Part shown: positions 54,158 through 64,000 of the stretch, piece after piece
Layout: the number at the start of each line of letters is the position of its first letter
Position numbering within the stretch: the stretch's first letter is position 1
From: Paraburkholderia metrosideri
GTDB taxonomy: Bacteria > Pseudomonadota > Gammaproteobacteria > Burkholderiales > Burkholderiaceae
Direction: 5' to 3'
DNA length: 64,000 nucleotides
Assembly (NCBI RefSeq): GCF_904848625.1
Contig: NZ_CAJHCP010000019.1
Coordinates: 1 to 64,000, forward strand
Translations under genes and position numbers: made by a program
The notes under the pieces: generated by a model
Databases searched by the model: none
What the model saw: only the letters and a program-made list of their open reading frames with translations
Told to the model about the DNA's origin: nothing

Positions 54158-55417
54158 ATGCTCTCTCTCCAATGGTTCACCGAGCTGACCTCGCGCGAGC
54201 GCCGCACGCTTTACGCTGGCTTCGGCGGCTACGCGATCGACGCCTTCGACTTCATGATCTACTCGTTCCTCATTCCGACGCTGATCGCGACGTGGGGCAT
54301 GACCAAAAGCGAGGCCGGCATGATCGCCACCAGTTCGCTGATTTCATCGGCAATTGGCGGCTGGCTTGCGGGCATTCTCGCGGACCGCTATGGCCGCATC
54401 CGCGTGCTTCAATGGACGATCGCCACCTTCGCGGTCTTCACCTTCCTGTCCGGCTTCACTCAGTCGTTCTGGCAACTGCTTGCCACGCGCACGCTGCAAG
54501 GCATCGGCTTTGGCGGCGAGTGGTCGGTGGTGACGATCATGATGGCCGAGACGATCCGCTCGCCGCAGCATCGCGCGAAAGCCGTGGGTACCGTGCAGAG
54601 TAGCTGGTCGTTTGGCTGGGCGGCGGCGGCGATCGTCTACTGGGCCTCGTTTGCGTTGCTGCCTGAACAGTACGCGTGGCGCGCGTGCTTCTGGATCGGC
54701 CTGCTGCCTGCGGCGTGGATCATCTACATTCGCCGCAACGTGAGCGATCCGGAAATCTTTCTTGAAACGCGCCGCGCCCGCGAAAACGGTTTCGACACGT
54801 CGCACTTCCTGCAGATCTTCTCAGGCGCCTACCTCAAAATTACGTTGCTCGGTAGCGCGTTATGTACCGGCATGCTCGGCGGCTATTACGCGATCACCAC
54901 CTGGCTGCCCACTTACCTTAAAACCGTGCGCCATCTATCGGTGTTCAACACCAGTGGTTATCTGATCGTGCTGATCGTCGGCTCGTTCACCGGTTATATC
55001 GTCGGTGCGATTCTGTGCGACCAGATTGGCCGGCGCGCGTCGTTTGTGCTGTTTGCGATTGGCTCGTTCGTGCTCGGCATGGTCTACACGATGCTGCCCA
55101 TTACCGACGGCATGATGCTCGCGCTCGGCTTCCCGCTCGGCATCGTCGTACAGGGGATTTTTGCAGGTGTCGGCGCATATCTGTCGGAGCTTTATCCGAA
55201 TGCCATTCGCGGCTCGGGACAAGGCTTCTGCTACAACCTGGGGCGCGGACTCGGCTCGTTCTTTCCGATACTGGTCGGTACACTGTCGCAAACCATGACG
55301 CTCGTGAAGGCGATGGGCATCGTGGCCGGCTCGGGCTATCTGCTCGTGATCGTTGCCGCACTGTGCCTGCCGGAAACGAAGGGCAAAGTACTCGGTGCGA
55401 CTGGCTCAGTCGCCTGA
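54158..55417 (+). CDS. MFS transporter, likely partner of the D-amino acid dehydrogenase
   Basis: A 419-residue major facilitator. The sequence begins MLSLQWFTELTSRERRTLYAGFGGYAIDAFDFMIYSF, a pattern shared by the NanT/aromatic acid symporter branch, with loop ILADRYGRIRVL and GFGGEWSVV in TM5. A late loop DQIGRRASFVL is present. It probably imports an organic acid or amino acid; the 17-nt gap to dadA suggests its substrate is related to D-amino acids, but this is inference. The ribosome site upstream is GGAG. Confidence 0.88.
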   Translation: MLSLQWFTELTSRERRTLYAGFGGYAIDAFDFMIYSFLIPTLIATWGMTKSEAGMIATSSLISSAIGGWLAGILADRYGRIRVLQWTIATFAVFTFLSGFTQSFWQLLATRTLQGIGFGGEWSVVTIMMAETIRSPQHRAKAVGTVQSSWSFGWAAAAIVYWASFALLPEQYAWRACFWIGLLPAAWIIYIRRNVSDPEIFLETRRARENGFDTSHFLQIFSGAYLKITLLGSALCTGMLGGYYAITTWLPTYLKTVRHLSVFNTSGYLIVLIVGSFTGYIVGAILCDQIGRRASFVLFAIGSFVLGMVYTMLPITDGMMLALGFPLGIVVQGIFAGVGAYLSELYPNAIRGSGQGFCYNLGRGLGSFFPILVGTLSQTMTLVKAMGIVAGSGYLLVIVAALCLPETKGKVLGATGSVA

Positions 55418-55434
55418 ACTCGCAGCACTTATCC

Positions 55435-56700
55435 ATGAAAACGATTGTTCTCGGCGGCGGCGTCATCGGTGTCGCCAGCGCTTTTTACCTGTGCCAGCAA
55501 GGCTGCGAAGTCACGGTGATCGAGCGCGAACCCGACGTCGCGCTGTCCACCAGTTTCGGCAACGCCGGCGTGATCGCTCCGGGCTATGTGACGCCGTGGG
55601 CTGCGCCCGGCATGCCGGCAAAAATTCTCAAGTATCTGTTCAAACCCGCGTCGCCGCTCATCTTCCGGCCGACCTTCAATCCGGCGCAATGGCGCTGGAT
55701 CGCGCGCTGGCTGCGCGAATGCGACCTCGACCATTTCCGCGTCAACAAGCAGCGGATGCAACGCATTGCTTACTACAGCCGCGATTGTCTGCACGAGTTT
55801 CGCGGACGCCATCCGTTCGACTACGGCCGCAGCCAGGGCTATCTGCAACTGTTCCGCAGCGACTATGACGTCGAGTTGGCGCAGCCGGCGTTGACCGTGT
55901 TGCGCGACGCCGGTATCGCGCATCGTGAGGTCACGCCGGCGCAGTGTGTCGAGATCGAACCGGGCTTGCGCTGGGCGCGTGAAACGCCGGTCGCAGGCCT
56001 TTATCTTCCCGACGACGAAGCCGGCGATTGCGCCCGCTTCACGCGCGAACTGCGCGCCGTCTGCGAGCGCAACGGCGTGCGCTTTTGCTTCGACACCACC
56101 ATCACCGGGCTCGATGTGCGAGGCGCGGCGGTGCACGGCGTGCATGTCGACAGCGAGCGTGGCGCGGAGACGTGGCTCGCCGATGCCGTCGTGGTCGCGC
56201 TGGGCGTCGACAGCGCGGCGCTGCTCGCACCACTCGGCGTGAAGGTGCCGCTCTATCCGGTAAAAGGCTACTCGGCGACACTGCCCGTCACGGACGAAGA
56301 AAAAGCGCCGCGGGCCGCGTTGATGGACGAGTCGCTGAAAACCGCAATCACGCGATTCGGCAACAACCTGCGCATTGCAGGCACGGCGGAACTGGGCAAC
56401 GGCCAGACAACCTTGCGCGAGCAGGCCTTGCAAACGCTGATGAAGGTGTTGCGCGACTGGTTTCCGCATGCGGCCAATCCGACTTCTGCGCATTTCTGGG
56501 TAGGGCGCAGGCCGATGACGCCCGATGGTGCGCCGTTGCTCGGACCGTCTGGCGTGGACAATCTCTGGTTGAACCTCGGGCACGGCTCGACCGGCTGGGC
56601 GATGTCGATGGGTTCGGGGCGTGTGGTCGCGGATCTGATCACGCAGCGCGACCCGGAGATCGATCTTGATGGGCTGACATTGGCGCGATACCGGAAGTAA
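55435..56700 (+). CDS. dadA: D-amino acid dehydrogenase
   Basis: A 421-residue FAD-dependent dehydrogenase of the DadA family, which oxidises D-amino acids (mainly D-alanine) at the inner membrane. The FAD motif is TIVLGGGVIGVASAFYLCQQGCEVTVIERE, followed by FGNAGVIAPGYVTPWAAPGMP, distinctive of DadA. The C-terminal SAHFWVGRRPMTPDGAPLLGPS and LNLGHGSTGWAMSMGSGRVVADL complete the cofactor site. The start at 55435 is 17 nt after the MFS stop, so the two form an operon. No alanine racemase is adjacent. Confidence 0.92.
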   Translation: MKTIVLGGGVIGVASAFYLCQQGCEVTVIEREPDVALSTSFGNAGVIAPGYVTPWAAPGMPAKILKYLFKPASPLIFRPTFNPAQWRWIARWLRECDLDHFRVNKQRMQRIAYYSRDCLHEFRGRHPFDYGRSQGYLQLFRSDYDVELAQPALTVLRDAGIAHREVTPAQCVEIEPGLRWARETPVAGLYLPDDEAGDCARFTRELRAVCERNGVRFCFDTTITGLDVRGAAVHGVHVDSERGAETWLADAVVVALGVDSAALLAPLGVKVPLYPVKGYSATLPVTDEEKAPRAALMDESLKTAITRFGNNLRIAGTAELGNGQTTLREQALQTLMKVLRDWFPHAANPTSAHFWVGRRPMTPDGAPLLGPSGVDNLWLNLGHGSTGWAMSMGSGRVVADLITQRDPEIDLDGLTLARYRK

Positions 56701-56794
56701 GCATGCGCGCCGGCTCAGCGTGCAACGTCGCGTGAAGTTGCACGCCGTGCCGGCGCGCTCGCTTACGGCAACTGGCTCGGCAGCTTCTGACGTT

Positions 56795-56839
56795 AAAAAG
56801 CCGGGTCCACCCTCTCAGGTGGCCCGGCTTTGTTTTTTT
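56795..56839. terminator. Bidirectional terminator between dadA and gltD
   Basis: AAAGCCGGG-T-CCACC pairs with GGTGG-CCCGGCTTT, with one bulged T and loop CTCTCA. T-rich TTTGTTTTTTT follows on the plus strand and the A-run precedes on the left. It ends dadA and also gltD from the minus strand. Confidence 0.85.
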
Positions 56840-56974
56840 CACCGCTTTGATGTACCGCTTTAAGTGCCGCTTTTAAAGCTGTCGCACATTGTCGTCTCCA
56901 CCTCTTCCCGCAAGCAGTAGCCGGTTTCCGCTTTTGTGCTGACAGCGAAACCCGGCAATAAGACGAACGACGAT

Positions 56975-58444
56975 TTAACGCGGCAGTTCCGAATGACCCA
57001 TCAGGAACGCATCGACGGAACGCGCGCACTGACGGCCTTCGCGAATCGCCCACACCACCAGCGACTGGCCACGACGCATGTCGCCCGCCGTGAACACCTT
57101 GTCCACCGACGTGTAATACGCCTTGTCGCCTTCGGTCGCAGCACGCACGTTGCCGCGCGCATCCTTGTCGACGCCGAACGCTTCGAGCACCGGCGACACC
57201 GGCTGCGTGAAGCCCATCGCGAGCAGCACCAGATCGGCCTTCATTTCGAATTCGGAGTTCGGCACTTCCACCATCTTGCCGTCCTTCCATTCGACACGCG
57301 CCGCGATCAGCTTCTCGATCTTGCCGTTCTTGCCTTCCAGACGCTTGGTCGCCACCGCCCAATCGCGCTCGCAGCCTTCGTCATGCGACGACGACGTGCG
57401 CAGCTTGATCGGCCAGTACGGCCACACGAGCGGCTTGTTCTCTTCTTCCGGCGGCTGCGGCAGCAGTTCGAATTGCGTGACGCTCTTCGCGCCATGACGA
57501 TTCGACGTACCCACGCAGTCCGAACCCGTATCGCCGCCGCCGATCACGACGACGTGCTTGCCCTTCGCGAGCAACTGGTCCGTGACCTTGTCGCCGGCGT
57601 TGACCTTGTTCTGCTGCGGCAGGAATTCCATCGCGTAATGGATACCTTCCAGCTCACGGCCCGGCACCGGCAGATCGCGCGGCGTTTCCGAACCGCCAGC
57701 GACCACGACCGCGTCGAACTGTTCTTTCAGTTCAGCCGGCGTGATGGTTTCCTTCGCCGTATTGCCGATGTATTCCGGCAGCGATCCTTCCTTGCCGATG
57801 AAAACGTTCGCGCGGAACGTCACGCCTTCGGCTTCCATCTGGCGCATGCGGCGGTCGATCAGCCACTTTTCCAGCTTGAAGTCGGGAATGCCATAACGCA
57901 GCAGGCCGCCGATGCGGTCGTTCTTTTCGAACACCGTCACATCGTGCCCCGCGCGCGCGAGTTGTTGTGCGACAGCCAGACCCGCGGGGCCAGAACCGAC
58001 CACCGCGACCTTCTTGCCGGTCTTATGCTTCGGCGGCTGCGGAGCCACCCAGCCTTCGGCCCAGGCTTTGTCGATGATCGCGTGTTCGATCGACTTGATG
58101 CCGACCGGATCGTCGTTAATGCCAAGCGTGCAGGCTGCTTCGCACGGTGCCGGGCAGATGCGGCCCGTGAACTCCGGGAAATTATTCGTGGAGTGCAGCA
58201 CTTCAATCGCGTTCTTCCAGTCCTGATGGAACACCAGGTCGTTGAAGTCCGGAATGATGTTGTTCACCGGGCAGCCGTTGTTGCAGAACGGAATGCCGCA
58301 GTCCATGCAACGTGCGCCTTGAATCTTCGCTTCGTCGTCGCTCAATGCGGCGACGAATTCCTTGTAGTGCTTCACACGCGTGAGCGGAGCTTCGTACGTC
58401 TCGTGGCGACGTTCGAACTCGAGAAAACCGGTTGCCTTGCCCAT
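56975..58444 (-). CDS. gltD: Glutamate synthase (NADPH) small subunit
   Basis: A 489-residue flavoprotein that passes electrons from NADPH to the large subunit. The N-terminal cysteine clusters [17 protein letters not shown] and [12 protein letters not shown] bind iron-sulfur centres. The FAD motif is [29 protein letters not shown] and the NADPH motif [17 protein letters not shown]. It lies 171 nt downstream of gltB. The start at 58444 has only a weak ribosome site. Confidence 0.97.
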   Translation of the reverse strand: MGKATGFLEFERRHETYEAPLTRVKHYKEFVAALSDDEAKIQGARCMDCGIPFCNNGCPVNNIIPDFNDLVFHQDWKNAIEVLHSTNNFPEFTGRICPAPCEAACTLGINDDPVGIKSIEHAIIDKAWAEGWVAPQPPKHKTGKKVAVVGSGPAGLAVAQQLARAGHDVTVFEKNDRIGGLLRYGIPDFKLEKWLIDRRMRQMEAEGVTFRANVFIGKEGSLPEYIGNTAKETITPAELKEQFDAVVVAGGSETPRDLPVPGRELEGIHYAMEFLPQQNKVNAGDKVTDQLLAKGKHVVVIGGGDTGSDCVGTSNRHGAKSVTQFELLPQPPEEENKPLVWPYWPIKLRTSSSHDEGCERDWAVATKRLEGKNGKIEKLIAARVEWKDGKMVEVPNSEFEMKADLVLLAMGFTQPVSPVLEAFGVDKDARGNVRAATEGDKAYYTSVDKVFTAGDMRRGQSLVVWAIREGRQCARSVDAFLMGHSELPR

Positions 58445-58550
58445 GTGGTTCTCTTCTCTATCTGTATCAGGTGGGGTGATCTACACCCGCCGCGCGTCGA
58501 ATGATCGAGAGGCGGCGGGTACGGCTAAATGTGACGTCTGCTGTCGGCGA

Positions 58551-58575
58551 GGAGTTAGCGCTTCGCGCTTACTCC
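58551..58575. repeat. Hairpin in the gltB-gltD gap
   Basis: GGAGTTAGCGC (58551-58561) pairs with GCGCTTACTCC (58565-58575) with one mismatch and a 3-nt loop. There is no T-tract. It lies between the gltB stop and the gltD start and may set the relative level of the two subunits by processing or partial termination. Confidence 0.5.
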
Positions 58576-58615
58576 CGTTCCATGCAAAGCATCTTGAGCG
58601 GCAGTCTGGGCTGGC

Positions 58616-61600
58616 TTAAGCGGCGAGAACTTCCTTGTTCGCCTTCTTCGCTGCCATCTCGCCCAATGCGCGCTTGTATTCGGTCGGGAACACCTTCACG
58701 AATTGACGGCGCGATGCATCCCAGTTTTCGAGCAATGCTTTCGCACGCGGCGAACCGGTGAACTGGAAGTGACGCTCGATGAGGCCCTTCAGCAACGCTT
58801 CGTCAGTCGTCTCGCAATGCCACAGGCCCTTGTCGACCGTGCGTTCCTGTTCGGCCTGTTGCAAGACCGGGTCGAGCGCAACCATCGACTTGTTGCACTT
58901 GCTTGCGAACGTGCTGTCCGGATCGAACACATAGGCGACGCCGCCCGACATGCCGGCCGCGAAGTTACGGCCCGTTTCGCCGAGCACGACCACCGTGCCG
59001 CCCGTCATGTATTCGCAGCCGTGGTCGCCCGTACCTTCGACAACCGACGTCGCGCCCGAGTTACGCACGCAGAAACGCTCGCCCGCGACGCCGCGGAAGA
59101 ATGACTCGCCTTCGATCGCGCCGTACATCACCGTGTTGCCGCAGATGATGTTCTCTTCCGACTTGCCGCGGAAATCGTTGGTCGGACGGATGATGATGCG
59201 GCCACCCGACAGGCCCTTGCCCACGTAGTCGTTACCGTCGCCGACCAGATCCAGCGTGACACCCTTCGCGAGGAACGCGCCGAAGCTCTGACCTGCGGTG
59301 CCCTTCAACTGGATGTGGATCGAGTCGTCAGGCAGGCCGTCGTGGCCGTACTTCTTCGCGATCACGCCGGACAGCATCGCGCCGACCGTACGGTTCACGT
59401 TGCGCACCGGCTGGATGAACGACACGTGTTCGCCCTTGTCCAGCGCGGCCTTTGCCTTCTCGATCAGCGTGTGGTCGAGTGCCTTGTCCAGACCGTGGTC
59501 CTGCACGTCGACGTGCTTGCGTGCCACTTCCGCACCGACTTGCGGCAGGTAGAACACACGCGAGAAGTCCAGACCCTTCGCCTTCCAGTGCTCGATACCC
59601 TTCTTCATGTCGAGCAGTTCGGCGTGACCGATCAGGTCGTCGAACTTGCGGATACCCAGTTGCGCCATGATTTCGCGCGCTTCTTCCGCAACGAAGAAGA
59701 AGAAGTTGACGACGTGTTCCGGCTGGCCCTGGAACTTCGCACGCAGCACCGGATCTTGCGTCGCAACGCCGACCGGGCAGGTGTTCAGATGGCACTTGCG
59801 CATCATGATGCAGCCTTCGACGACGAGCGGAGCCGTCGCGAAACCGAACTCGTCCGCGCCGAGCAGCGCGCCGATCACGATGTCGCGGCCGGTCTTCATC
59901 TGACCGTCGGCCTGCACGCGGATACGGCCGCGCAACTGGTTCAGCACCAGCGTTTGCTGCGTTTCGGCGAGACCCAGTTCCCACGGCGTACCGGCATGCT
60001 TGACCGACGACAGCGGCGACGCACCCGTGCCACCGTCATGACCGGCGATCACCACGTGGTCGGCCTTCGCCTTCGCCACACCGGCTGCAACCGTACCGAC
60101 GCCCGATTCCGACACCAGCTTCACCGAGATGCTCGACGACTCGTTGACGTTCTTCAGATCGTGGATCAGTTGCGCCAGATCTTCGATCGAGTAGATGTCG
60201 TGGTGCGGCGGCGGCGAAATCAGGCCAACGCCCGGCACCGAGCAGCGCAGCTTGCCGATGTACTCAGACACCTTGTGGCCCGGCAACTGACCGCCTTCGC
60301 CCGGCTTTGCTCCCTGCGCCATCTTGATCTGGATCTGATCGGCCGACGCGAGGTATTCCGCCGTCACGCCGAACCGGCCCGACGCCACCTGCTTGATGCG
60401 CGAACGCAGCGAGTCGCCTGCCTTCAGCGGAATGTCCGCGACCACTTCGTCGCCGATGATCGACTTCATCGTGTCGCCGTTCTTGATCGGAATGCCGCGC
60501 AGTTCGTTGCGATAACGGTTCGCGTCTTCGCCACCCTCACCGGTGTTCGACTTGCCGCCGATGCGGTTCATCGCGACCGCCAGCGTGGCGTGCGCTTCGG
60601 TGCTGATCGAACCCATCGACATCGCGCCGGTCGCGAAACGCTTGACGATGTCCTTCGCCGATTCGACTTCGTCGAGCGGGATCGCCTTGGTCGGGTCGAA
60701 CTTGAATTCGAACAGGCCGCGGAACGTCATGTGGCGCTTGGTCTGATCGTTGATCAGATGCGCGTATTCCTTGTACGTCTGATACGAGTTGCTGCGTGCC
60801 GAGTGTTGCAGCTTGGCGATCGCATCCGGCGTCCACATGTGTTCTTCGCCGCGCACGCGGTACGCGTACTCACCGCCCGCGTCGAGCATGTTCGCGAGGA
60901 TCGGGTTGTCGCCGAACGCGTCGCGGTGCAGACGGATCGCTTCTTCCGCGACGTCGAACAGGCCGATACCGCCGACCTTCGACGACGTGCCCCGGAAGTA
61001 CTTCATCACGAGGTCTTCAGCCAGGCCGACTGCTTCGAAAATCTGCGCGCCGGTGTACGACATGTAGGTCGAAATGCCCATCTTCGACATGACCTTCATC
61101 AGGCCCTTGCCGACTGCCTTCGTGAAGTTATAGACCGCCTTTTCTGCCGACAGGTCGCCCTTCAGACCGCCTGCGAGCTGGCCGAGCGTTTCCATCGCGA
61201 GGTACGGGTGAACGGCTTCAGCGCCGTAGCCCGCGAGCAACGCGAAGTGGTGCGTTTCACGCGCCGAGCCGGTTTCGACGACCAGACCCGTGCTCGTGCG
61301 CAGACCTTGCTGCACCAGGTGCGTGTGGATTGCGGCGGTAGCCAGCAGCGCCGGGATCGCGACGTTGTCGCGGTCGGTCTTGCGGTCCGACACGATCAGC
61401 ATGTTGTAGCCGGACTTGACGGCATCGACCGCTTCCGCGCACAGCGACGCGAGACGCGCTTCGATACCTTCCTTGCCCCAGGCCACCGGATAGCAGATGT
61501 TCAGTTCGTACGAGCTGAACTTGCCGCCCGTGTACTGATCGATCGCGCGGATCTTCGCGATGTCCTTGAAGTCGAGCACGGGCTGCGACACTTCGAGACG

Positions 61601-63319
61601 CATCGGCGGGTTGATGTTGTTCGTGTCCAGCAGGTTCGGCTTCGGACCGACGAACGACACCAGCGACATCACCATGTTTTCACGGATCGGGTCGATCGGC
61701 GGGTTCGTGACTTGCGCGAACAACTGCTTGAAGTAGTGATACAGCGTCTTGTTCTTGTTGGACATGACCGCCAGCGGCGAGTCGTTGCCCATCGAGCCGA
61801 CCGCTTCTTCACCGGCTTGCGCCATCGGCGCCATCAGGAACTTGAGGTCTTCCTGCGTGTAACCGAATGCCTGCTGGCGATCCAGCAAAGCAGCGGCTTC
61901 GCGGCGTTCCGTCACGACGTCTTCGGCCTTCGGCTCGATCTCGTCGAGCTTGATCCGGACCGCGTCGATCCAGCTCTTGTACGGCTTCGCGTTCGCGAGG
62001 TTGTCCTTCAGTTCCTTGTCGTCGATGATGCGGCCGTGCTCCATGTCGATCAGGAACATCTTGCCCGGCTGCAGACGCCACTTCTTGACGATCTTCGACT
62101 CGGGGATCAGCAACGTGCCCGCTTCCGACGCCATGATGACGAGGTCGTCGTCCGTGACGATGTAGCGCGCCGGACGCAGACCGTTACGGTCGAGCGTCGC
62201 GCCGATCTGACGGCCGTCGGTGAACGCGATCGCGGCGGGGCCGTCCCACGGCTCCATCATCGCGGCGTGGTATTCGTAGAACGCGCGGCGGTTGTCGTCC
62301 ATCAGCGTGTGCTGTTCCCAGGCTTCCGGGATCATCATCATCATCGCGTGGACGAGCGGGTAGCCGGCCATCACCAGCAGTTCGAGGCAGTTGTCGAACG
62401 ACGCGGTGTCGGATTGGCCCGGGTAGATCAGCGGCCACAGCTTCGGCAGGTCGTCGCCGAGCACGTGCGACGCGATTGCGCCGGTACGGGCGTTCAGCCA
62501 GTTGACGTTGCCCTTGACCGTGTTGATTTCGCCGTTGTGGGCGATCATCCGGTACGGGTGAGCCAGTTCCCATGCCGGGAACGTGTTGGTCGAGAAGCGT
62601 TGGTGCACCAGCGCCAGCGCCGAGACGGTGCGCTCGTCCTGCAGGTCGCGGTAGTACACGCCGACCTGACCGGCCAGCAGCAGGCCCTTGTAGACCACCG
62701 TGCGCGCCGACATGGACGGCACGAAGTATTCCTTGCCGTGCTTGAGCTTGAGCGCCTGGATGCGGTGGCTCGCGGTCTTGCGGATCACGTACAGCTTCCG
62801 CTCGAGCGCGTCCGTCACGATGATGTCCTTGCCGCGGCCGATGAAGATCTGACGGATCAGCGGCTCGCTCGCCTTCACGGTCGGCGAAATCGGCATGGTG
62901 TGGTCGACCGGCACGTCGCGCCAGCCCAGCACGACCTGGCCTTCGGCCTTCACCGTACGTTCCAGTTCCTGTTCGCAGGCGAGGCGCGATGCGTGTTCCT
63001 TCGGCAGGAACACCATACCGACGCCGTACTCGCCGTACGGCGGCAAAGTCACGCCCTGCTTGGCCATTTCCTCGCGATAGAAGCCGTCCGGGATCTGGAT
63101 CAGGATGCCCGCGCCGTCGCCCATCAGCGGATCGGCGCCGACAGCGCCCCGGTGGTCGAGATTCTCGAGAATCTTCAGACCCTGCTCGATGATCTCGTGG
63201 CTTTTGTGGCCCTTGATGTGGGCAACGAAGCCGACGCCGCAGGCGTCATGCTCGTTTTGCGGGTCGTACAGACCTTGCGCGGCGGGAACCGGATGAGTCG
63301 GTTGCAGGTGGTCGTTCAT
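58616..63319 (-). CDS. gltB: Glutamate synthase (NADPH) large subunit
   Basis: A 1567-residue enzyme of full length that makes glutamate from glutamine and 2-oxoglutarate. The first 26 residues are a propeptide that must be cleaved to expose C27 ([10 protein letters not shown]), the glutaminase nucleophile. The central and FMN barrel domains contain [20 protein letters not shown] and the 3Fe-4S motif [16 protein letters not shown]. The C-terminal domain is a beta-helix with GGRIIIRP and [21 protein letters not shown]. It works with GltD in the GS-GOGAT nitrogen pathway. The long plus-strand open frames over this gene are only antisense shadows. Confidence 0.98.
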   Translation of the reverse strand: MNDHLQPTHPVPAAQGLYDPQNEHDACGVGFVAHIKGHKSHEIIEQGLKILENLDHRGAVGADPLMGDGAGILIQIPDGFYREEMAKQGVTLPPYGEYGVGMVFLPKEHASRLACEQELERTVKAEGQVVLGWRDVPVDHTMPISPTVKASEPLIRQIFIGRGKDIIVTDALERKLYVIRKTASHRIQALKLKHGKEYFVPSMSARTVVYKGLLLAGQVGVYYRDLQDERTVSALALVHQRFSTNTFPAWELAHPYRMIAHNGEINTVKGNVNWLNARTGAIASHVLGDDLPKLWPLIYPGQSDTASFDNCLELLVMAGYPLVHAMMMMIPEAWEQHTLMDDNRRAFYEYHAAMMEPWDGPAAIAFTDGRQIGATLDRNGLRPARYIVTDDDLVIMASEAGTLLIPESKIVKKWRLQPGKMFLIDMEHGRIIDDKELKDNLANAKPYKSWIDAVRIKLDEIEPKAEDVVTERREAAALLDRQQAFGYTQEDLKFLMAPMAQAGEEAVGSMGNDSPLAVMSNKNKTLYHYFKQLFAQVTNPPIDPIRENMVMSLVSFVGPKPNLLDTNNINPPMRLEVSQPVLDFKDIAKIRAIDQYTGGKFSSYELNICYPVAWGKEGIEARLASLCAEAVDAVKSGYNMLIVSDRKTDRDNVAIPALLATAAIHTHLVQQGLRTSTGLVVETGSARETHHFALLAGYGAEAVHPYLAMETLGQLAGGLKGDLSAEKAVYNFTKAVGKGLMKVMSKMGISTYMSYTGAQIFEAVGLAEDLVMKYFRGTSSKVGGIGLFDVAEEAIRLHRDAFGDNPILANMLDAGGEYAYRVRGEEHMWTPDAIAKLQHSARSNSYQTYKEYAHLINDQTKRHMTFRGLFEFKFDPTKAIPLDEVESAKDIVKRFATGAMSMGSISTEAHATLAVAMNRIGGKSNTGEGGEDANRYRNELRGIPIKNGDTMKSIIGDEVVADIPLKAGDSLRSRIKQVASGRFGVTAEYLASADQIQIKMAQGAKPGEGGQLPGHKVSEYIGKLRCSVPGVGLISPPPHHDIYSIEDLAQLIHDLKNVNESSSISVKLVSESGVGTVAAGVAKAKADHVVIAGHDGGTGASPLSSVKHAGTPWELGLAETQQTLVLNQLRGRIRVQADGQMKTGRDIVIGALLGADEFGFATAPLVVEGCIMMRKCHLNTCPVGVATQDPVLRAKFQGQPEHVVNFFFFVAEEAREIMAQLGIRKFDDLIGHAELLDMKKGIEHWKAKGLDFSRVFYLPQVGAEVARKHVDVQDHGLDKALDHTLIEKAKAALDKGEHVSFIQPVRNVNRTVGAMLSGVIAKKYGHDGLPDDSIHIQLKGTAGQSFGAFLAKGVTLDLVGDGNDYVGKGLSGGRIIIRPTNDFRGKSEENIICGNTVMYGAIEGESFFRGVAGERFCVRNSGATSVVEGTGDHGCEYMTGGTVVVLGETGRNFAAGMSGGVAYVFDPDSTFASKCNKSMVALDPVLQQAEQERTVDKGLWHCETTDEALLKGLIERHFQFTGSPRAKALLENWDASRRQFVKVFPTEYKRALGEMAAKKANKEVLAA

Positions 63320-63370
63320 GGGGACACCGTCTGTAGGGGGCCTGACAGGCCGTTAAACCATTTTTCTATT

Positions 63371-63399
63371 GCCGCAGTTTGCGAAGCAACTGCGACGGC
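63371..63399 (-). repeat. Hairpin in the gltB leader
   Basis: GCCGCAGTTTGC and GCAACTGCGACGGC can pair around a GAA loop with small bulges, giving a 29-base stem-loop about 50-80 nt upstream of the gltB ATG. It would be in the mRNA leader if the promoter at 63450 is used. It may be structural only. Confidence 0.4.
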
Positions 63400-63449
63400 G
63401 CTACCTACGCGGGGGATGCTACGCGTATCAAAAAAGCGCCGGAATTCGA

Positions 63450-63479
63450 AATATACGCGACGAATCAATGGAATAGCAA
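63450..63479 (-). promoter_or_regulatory. Candidate gltB promoter
   Basis: On the minus strand TTGCTA (63474-63479) and TATATT (63450-63455) are separated by 18 bp, facing gltB. The leader would be about 125 nt long. A GTGC-GAT-GCAC dyad lies further upstream near 63523-63533 and could be a regulatory site, but this is weak evidence. Confidence 0.4.
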
Positions 63480-63559
63480 ATAAAACCGTATGATTGAACC
63501 CCAATTATCAAATTGGTGCATCGCACTTAATTTTTAATGGTGCCACATCAAAATGGGGC

Positions 63560-63594
63560 AAAAGAAAACGGCATGCGCGATGCCGTTTTCATAC
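63560..63594 (-). terminator. Terminator after the REP-associated transposase
   Basis: GAAAACGGCAT (63564-63574) and ATGCCGTTTTC (63580-63590) form an 11-bp perfect stem with loop GCGCG. On the minus strand the stem is followed by TTTTG. It lies about 25 nt past the transposase stop and can work in both directions. Confidence 0.75.
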
Positions 63595-63615
63595 AGCCCT
63601 TTGATGCAAAACGCT

Positions 63616-64000
63616 TTATTGGGTATGAGGCGTCTCGCGGACCTTGCGCGGCCGGCCTCGCGGCAGCGGCGATACGCGCCGATTTGCGGCCCGCGCGGCC
63701 CATTCGCGGTAGGTGTCGCTGCCCAGAACCCAACCTTTTAACGTGGCCTGCTGAAGTTGACTGGCTTCGCGTTCGTCGAGCGGCTGCTCACACAACTCGC
63801 GATACGCGCGCTGACGTTCGAACGGCGTATTGCCAAGCGACCAGTACAGCGGGTGATCGGTAATCAGGCTGTCGAGCGTCAGGCCGATGTGATGCCGGTA
63901 GCTGGACCACCGGTAATCCTCTGGCGCGCTCACCAGTTGCGCACGCACCGGACACATTTCGACGACGCGGCTCGCCAGCAGAAAGTATCGCTCTCCCTCA
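63616..64000 (-). CDS. REP-associated tyrosine transposase (RAYT, Y1/IS200-like), 5' end outside the window
   Basis: The minus-strand frame is open from the window edge to a stop at 63616. Near the edge it reads RYFLLASRVVEMCPVRAQLV and then APEDYRWSSYRHH, very close to the RAYT pattern RY-x-N-PVRA-(x)-P-x-YRWSS. The catalytic HUH and Tyr motifs would lie further upstream, outside the window. RAYTs mobilise or maintain REP palindromes and are often single-copy domesticated genes. The C-terminal tail is Arg-rich (RRVSPLPRGRPRKVRE), probably binding DNA. An internal ATG at 63957 is not the true start. Confidence 0.85.
   Translation of the reverse strand, partial: EGERYFLLASRVVEMCPVRAQLVSAPEDYRWSSYRHHIGLTLDSLITDHPLYWSLGNTPFERQRAYRELCEQPLDEREASQLQQATLKGWVLGSDTYREWAARAANRRVSPLPRGRPRKVRETPHTQ

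Noticed and set aside
59315-63493. A 1392-codon open frame on the plus strand over gltB
   Set aside because: It is antisense to the fully conserved gltB, is very rich in Arg, His, Val and Asp as expected from the complementary GC-rich codon pattern, and has no ribosome site or recognisable domain.
63500-63545. NtrC or sigma-54 sites upstream of gltB
   Set aside because: A GTGC-GAT-GCAC dyad and one TGGCAC were seen, but the -12 element (TTGCA at the right distance) is missing, and the dyad does not match the spacing of NtrC boxes.

Overview
The window is high-GC, densely packed bacterial chromosome. Its gene content and order point to a beta-proteobacterium of the Burkholderia/Paraburkholderia group, most likely chromosome 1. 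The main markers are a mla-murA-his-tat supercluster, petABC-sspAB, a thiOSGE operon behind a TPP riboswitch, and gltBD. The species cannot be named from the sequence alone. Most of the window is core housekeeping DNA. The edges carry mobile-element genes: the end of an IS3-type transposase at the left, and the C-terminal part of a REP-associated (Y1/IS200-like) transposase at the right.

Layout. 0-14 kb is a mixed accessory region: an APC amino acid permease, cold-shock protein CspA with promoter and terminator, a YegD-like Hsp70, two MFS transporters (one divergent from a TetR regulator with clear operator dyads), a nitroreductase, a DUF1415 protein, two methyltransferases, a small unknown protein and a HI0933-type flavoprotein. 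14.1-20.5 kb holds tRNA-Thr, sspB, sspA, the cytochrome bc1 operon petABC and a Nif3-family gene, all on the minus strand, then a divergent DegQ/DegS-type protease. 20.8-42.9 kb is almost entirely minus strand. In transcription order it reads TPP riboswitch - short ORF - thiO-thiS-thiG-thiE, then mlaF-E-D-mlaA-mlaC-mlaB, a YadGH-type ABC exporter, ibaG, murA, hisG-D-C-B-H-A-F-I-E, a DUF4870 protein, hinT and tatA-B-C. Many junctions are ATGA overlaps, which implies translational coupling.

43-57 kb is a second accessory region. It contains an ABCD/SbmA-type ABC transporter coupled to an SDR-like protein that lacks the catalytic Tyr. A 46-52.6 kb cluster follows, made of small secreted or lipoprotein unknowns, an isolated flgH-like gene, two paralogous OmpR-type response regulators and one EnvZ-type kinase. 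After it come a Tat-lipoprotein phosphatase homologue whose catalytic Cys is Ser, and an MFS-dadA pair. 57-63.3 kb is gltB-gltD (glutamate synthase).

The best candidates for something undescribed are the 46-52.6 kb envelope/two-component cluster with its lone flgH, the two enzyme homologues with a lost catalytic residue, the short coupled ORF in the thi leader, a perfect 32-bp palindrome at 43.07 kb, and a 33-bp near-identical repeat shared by a flavoprotein gene and an intergenic region. All functions are inferred from reading the sequence; no database search was run.
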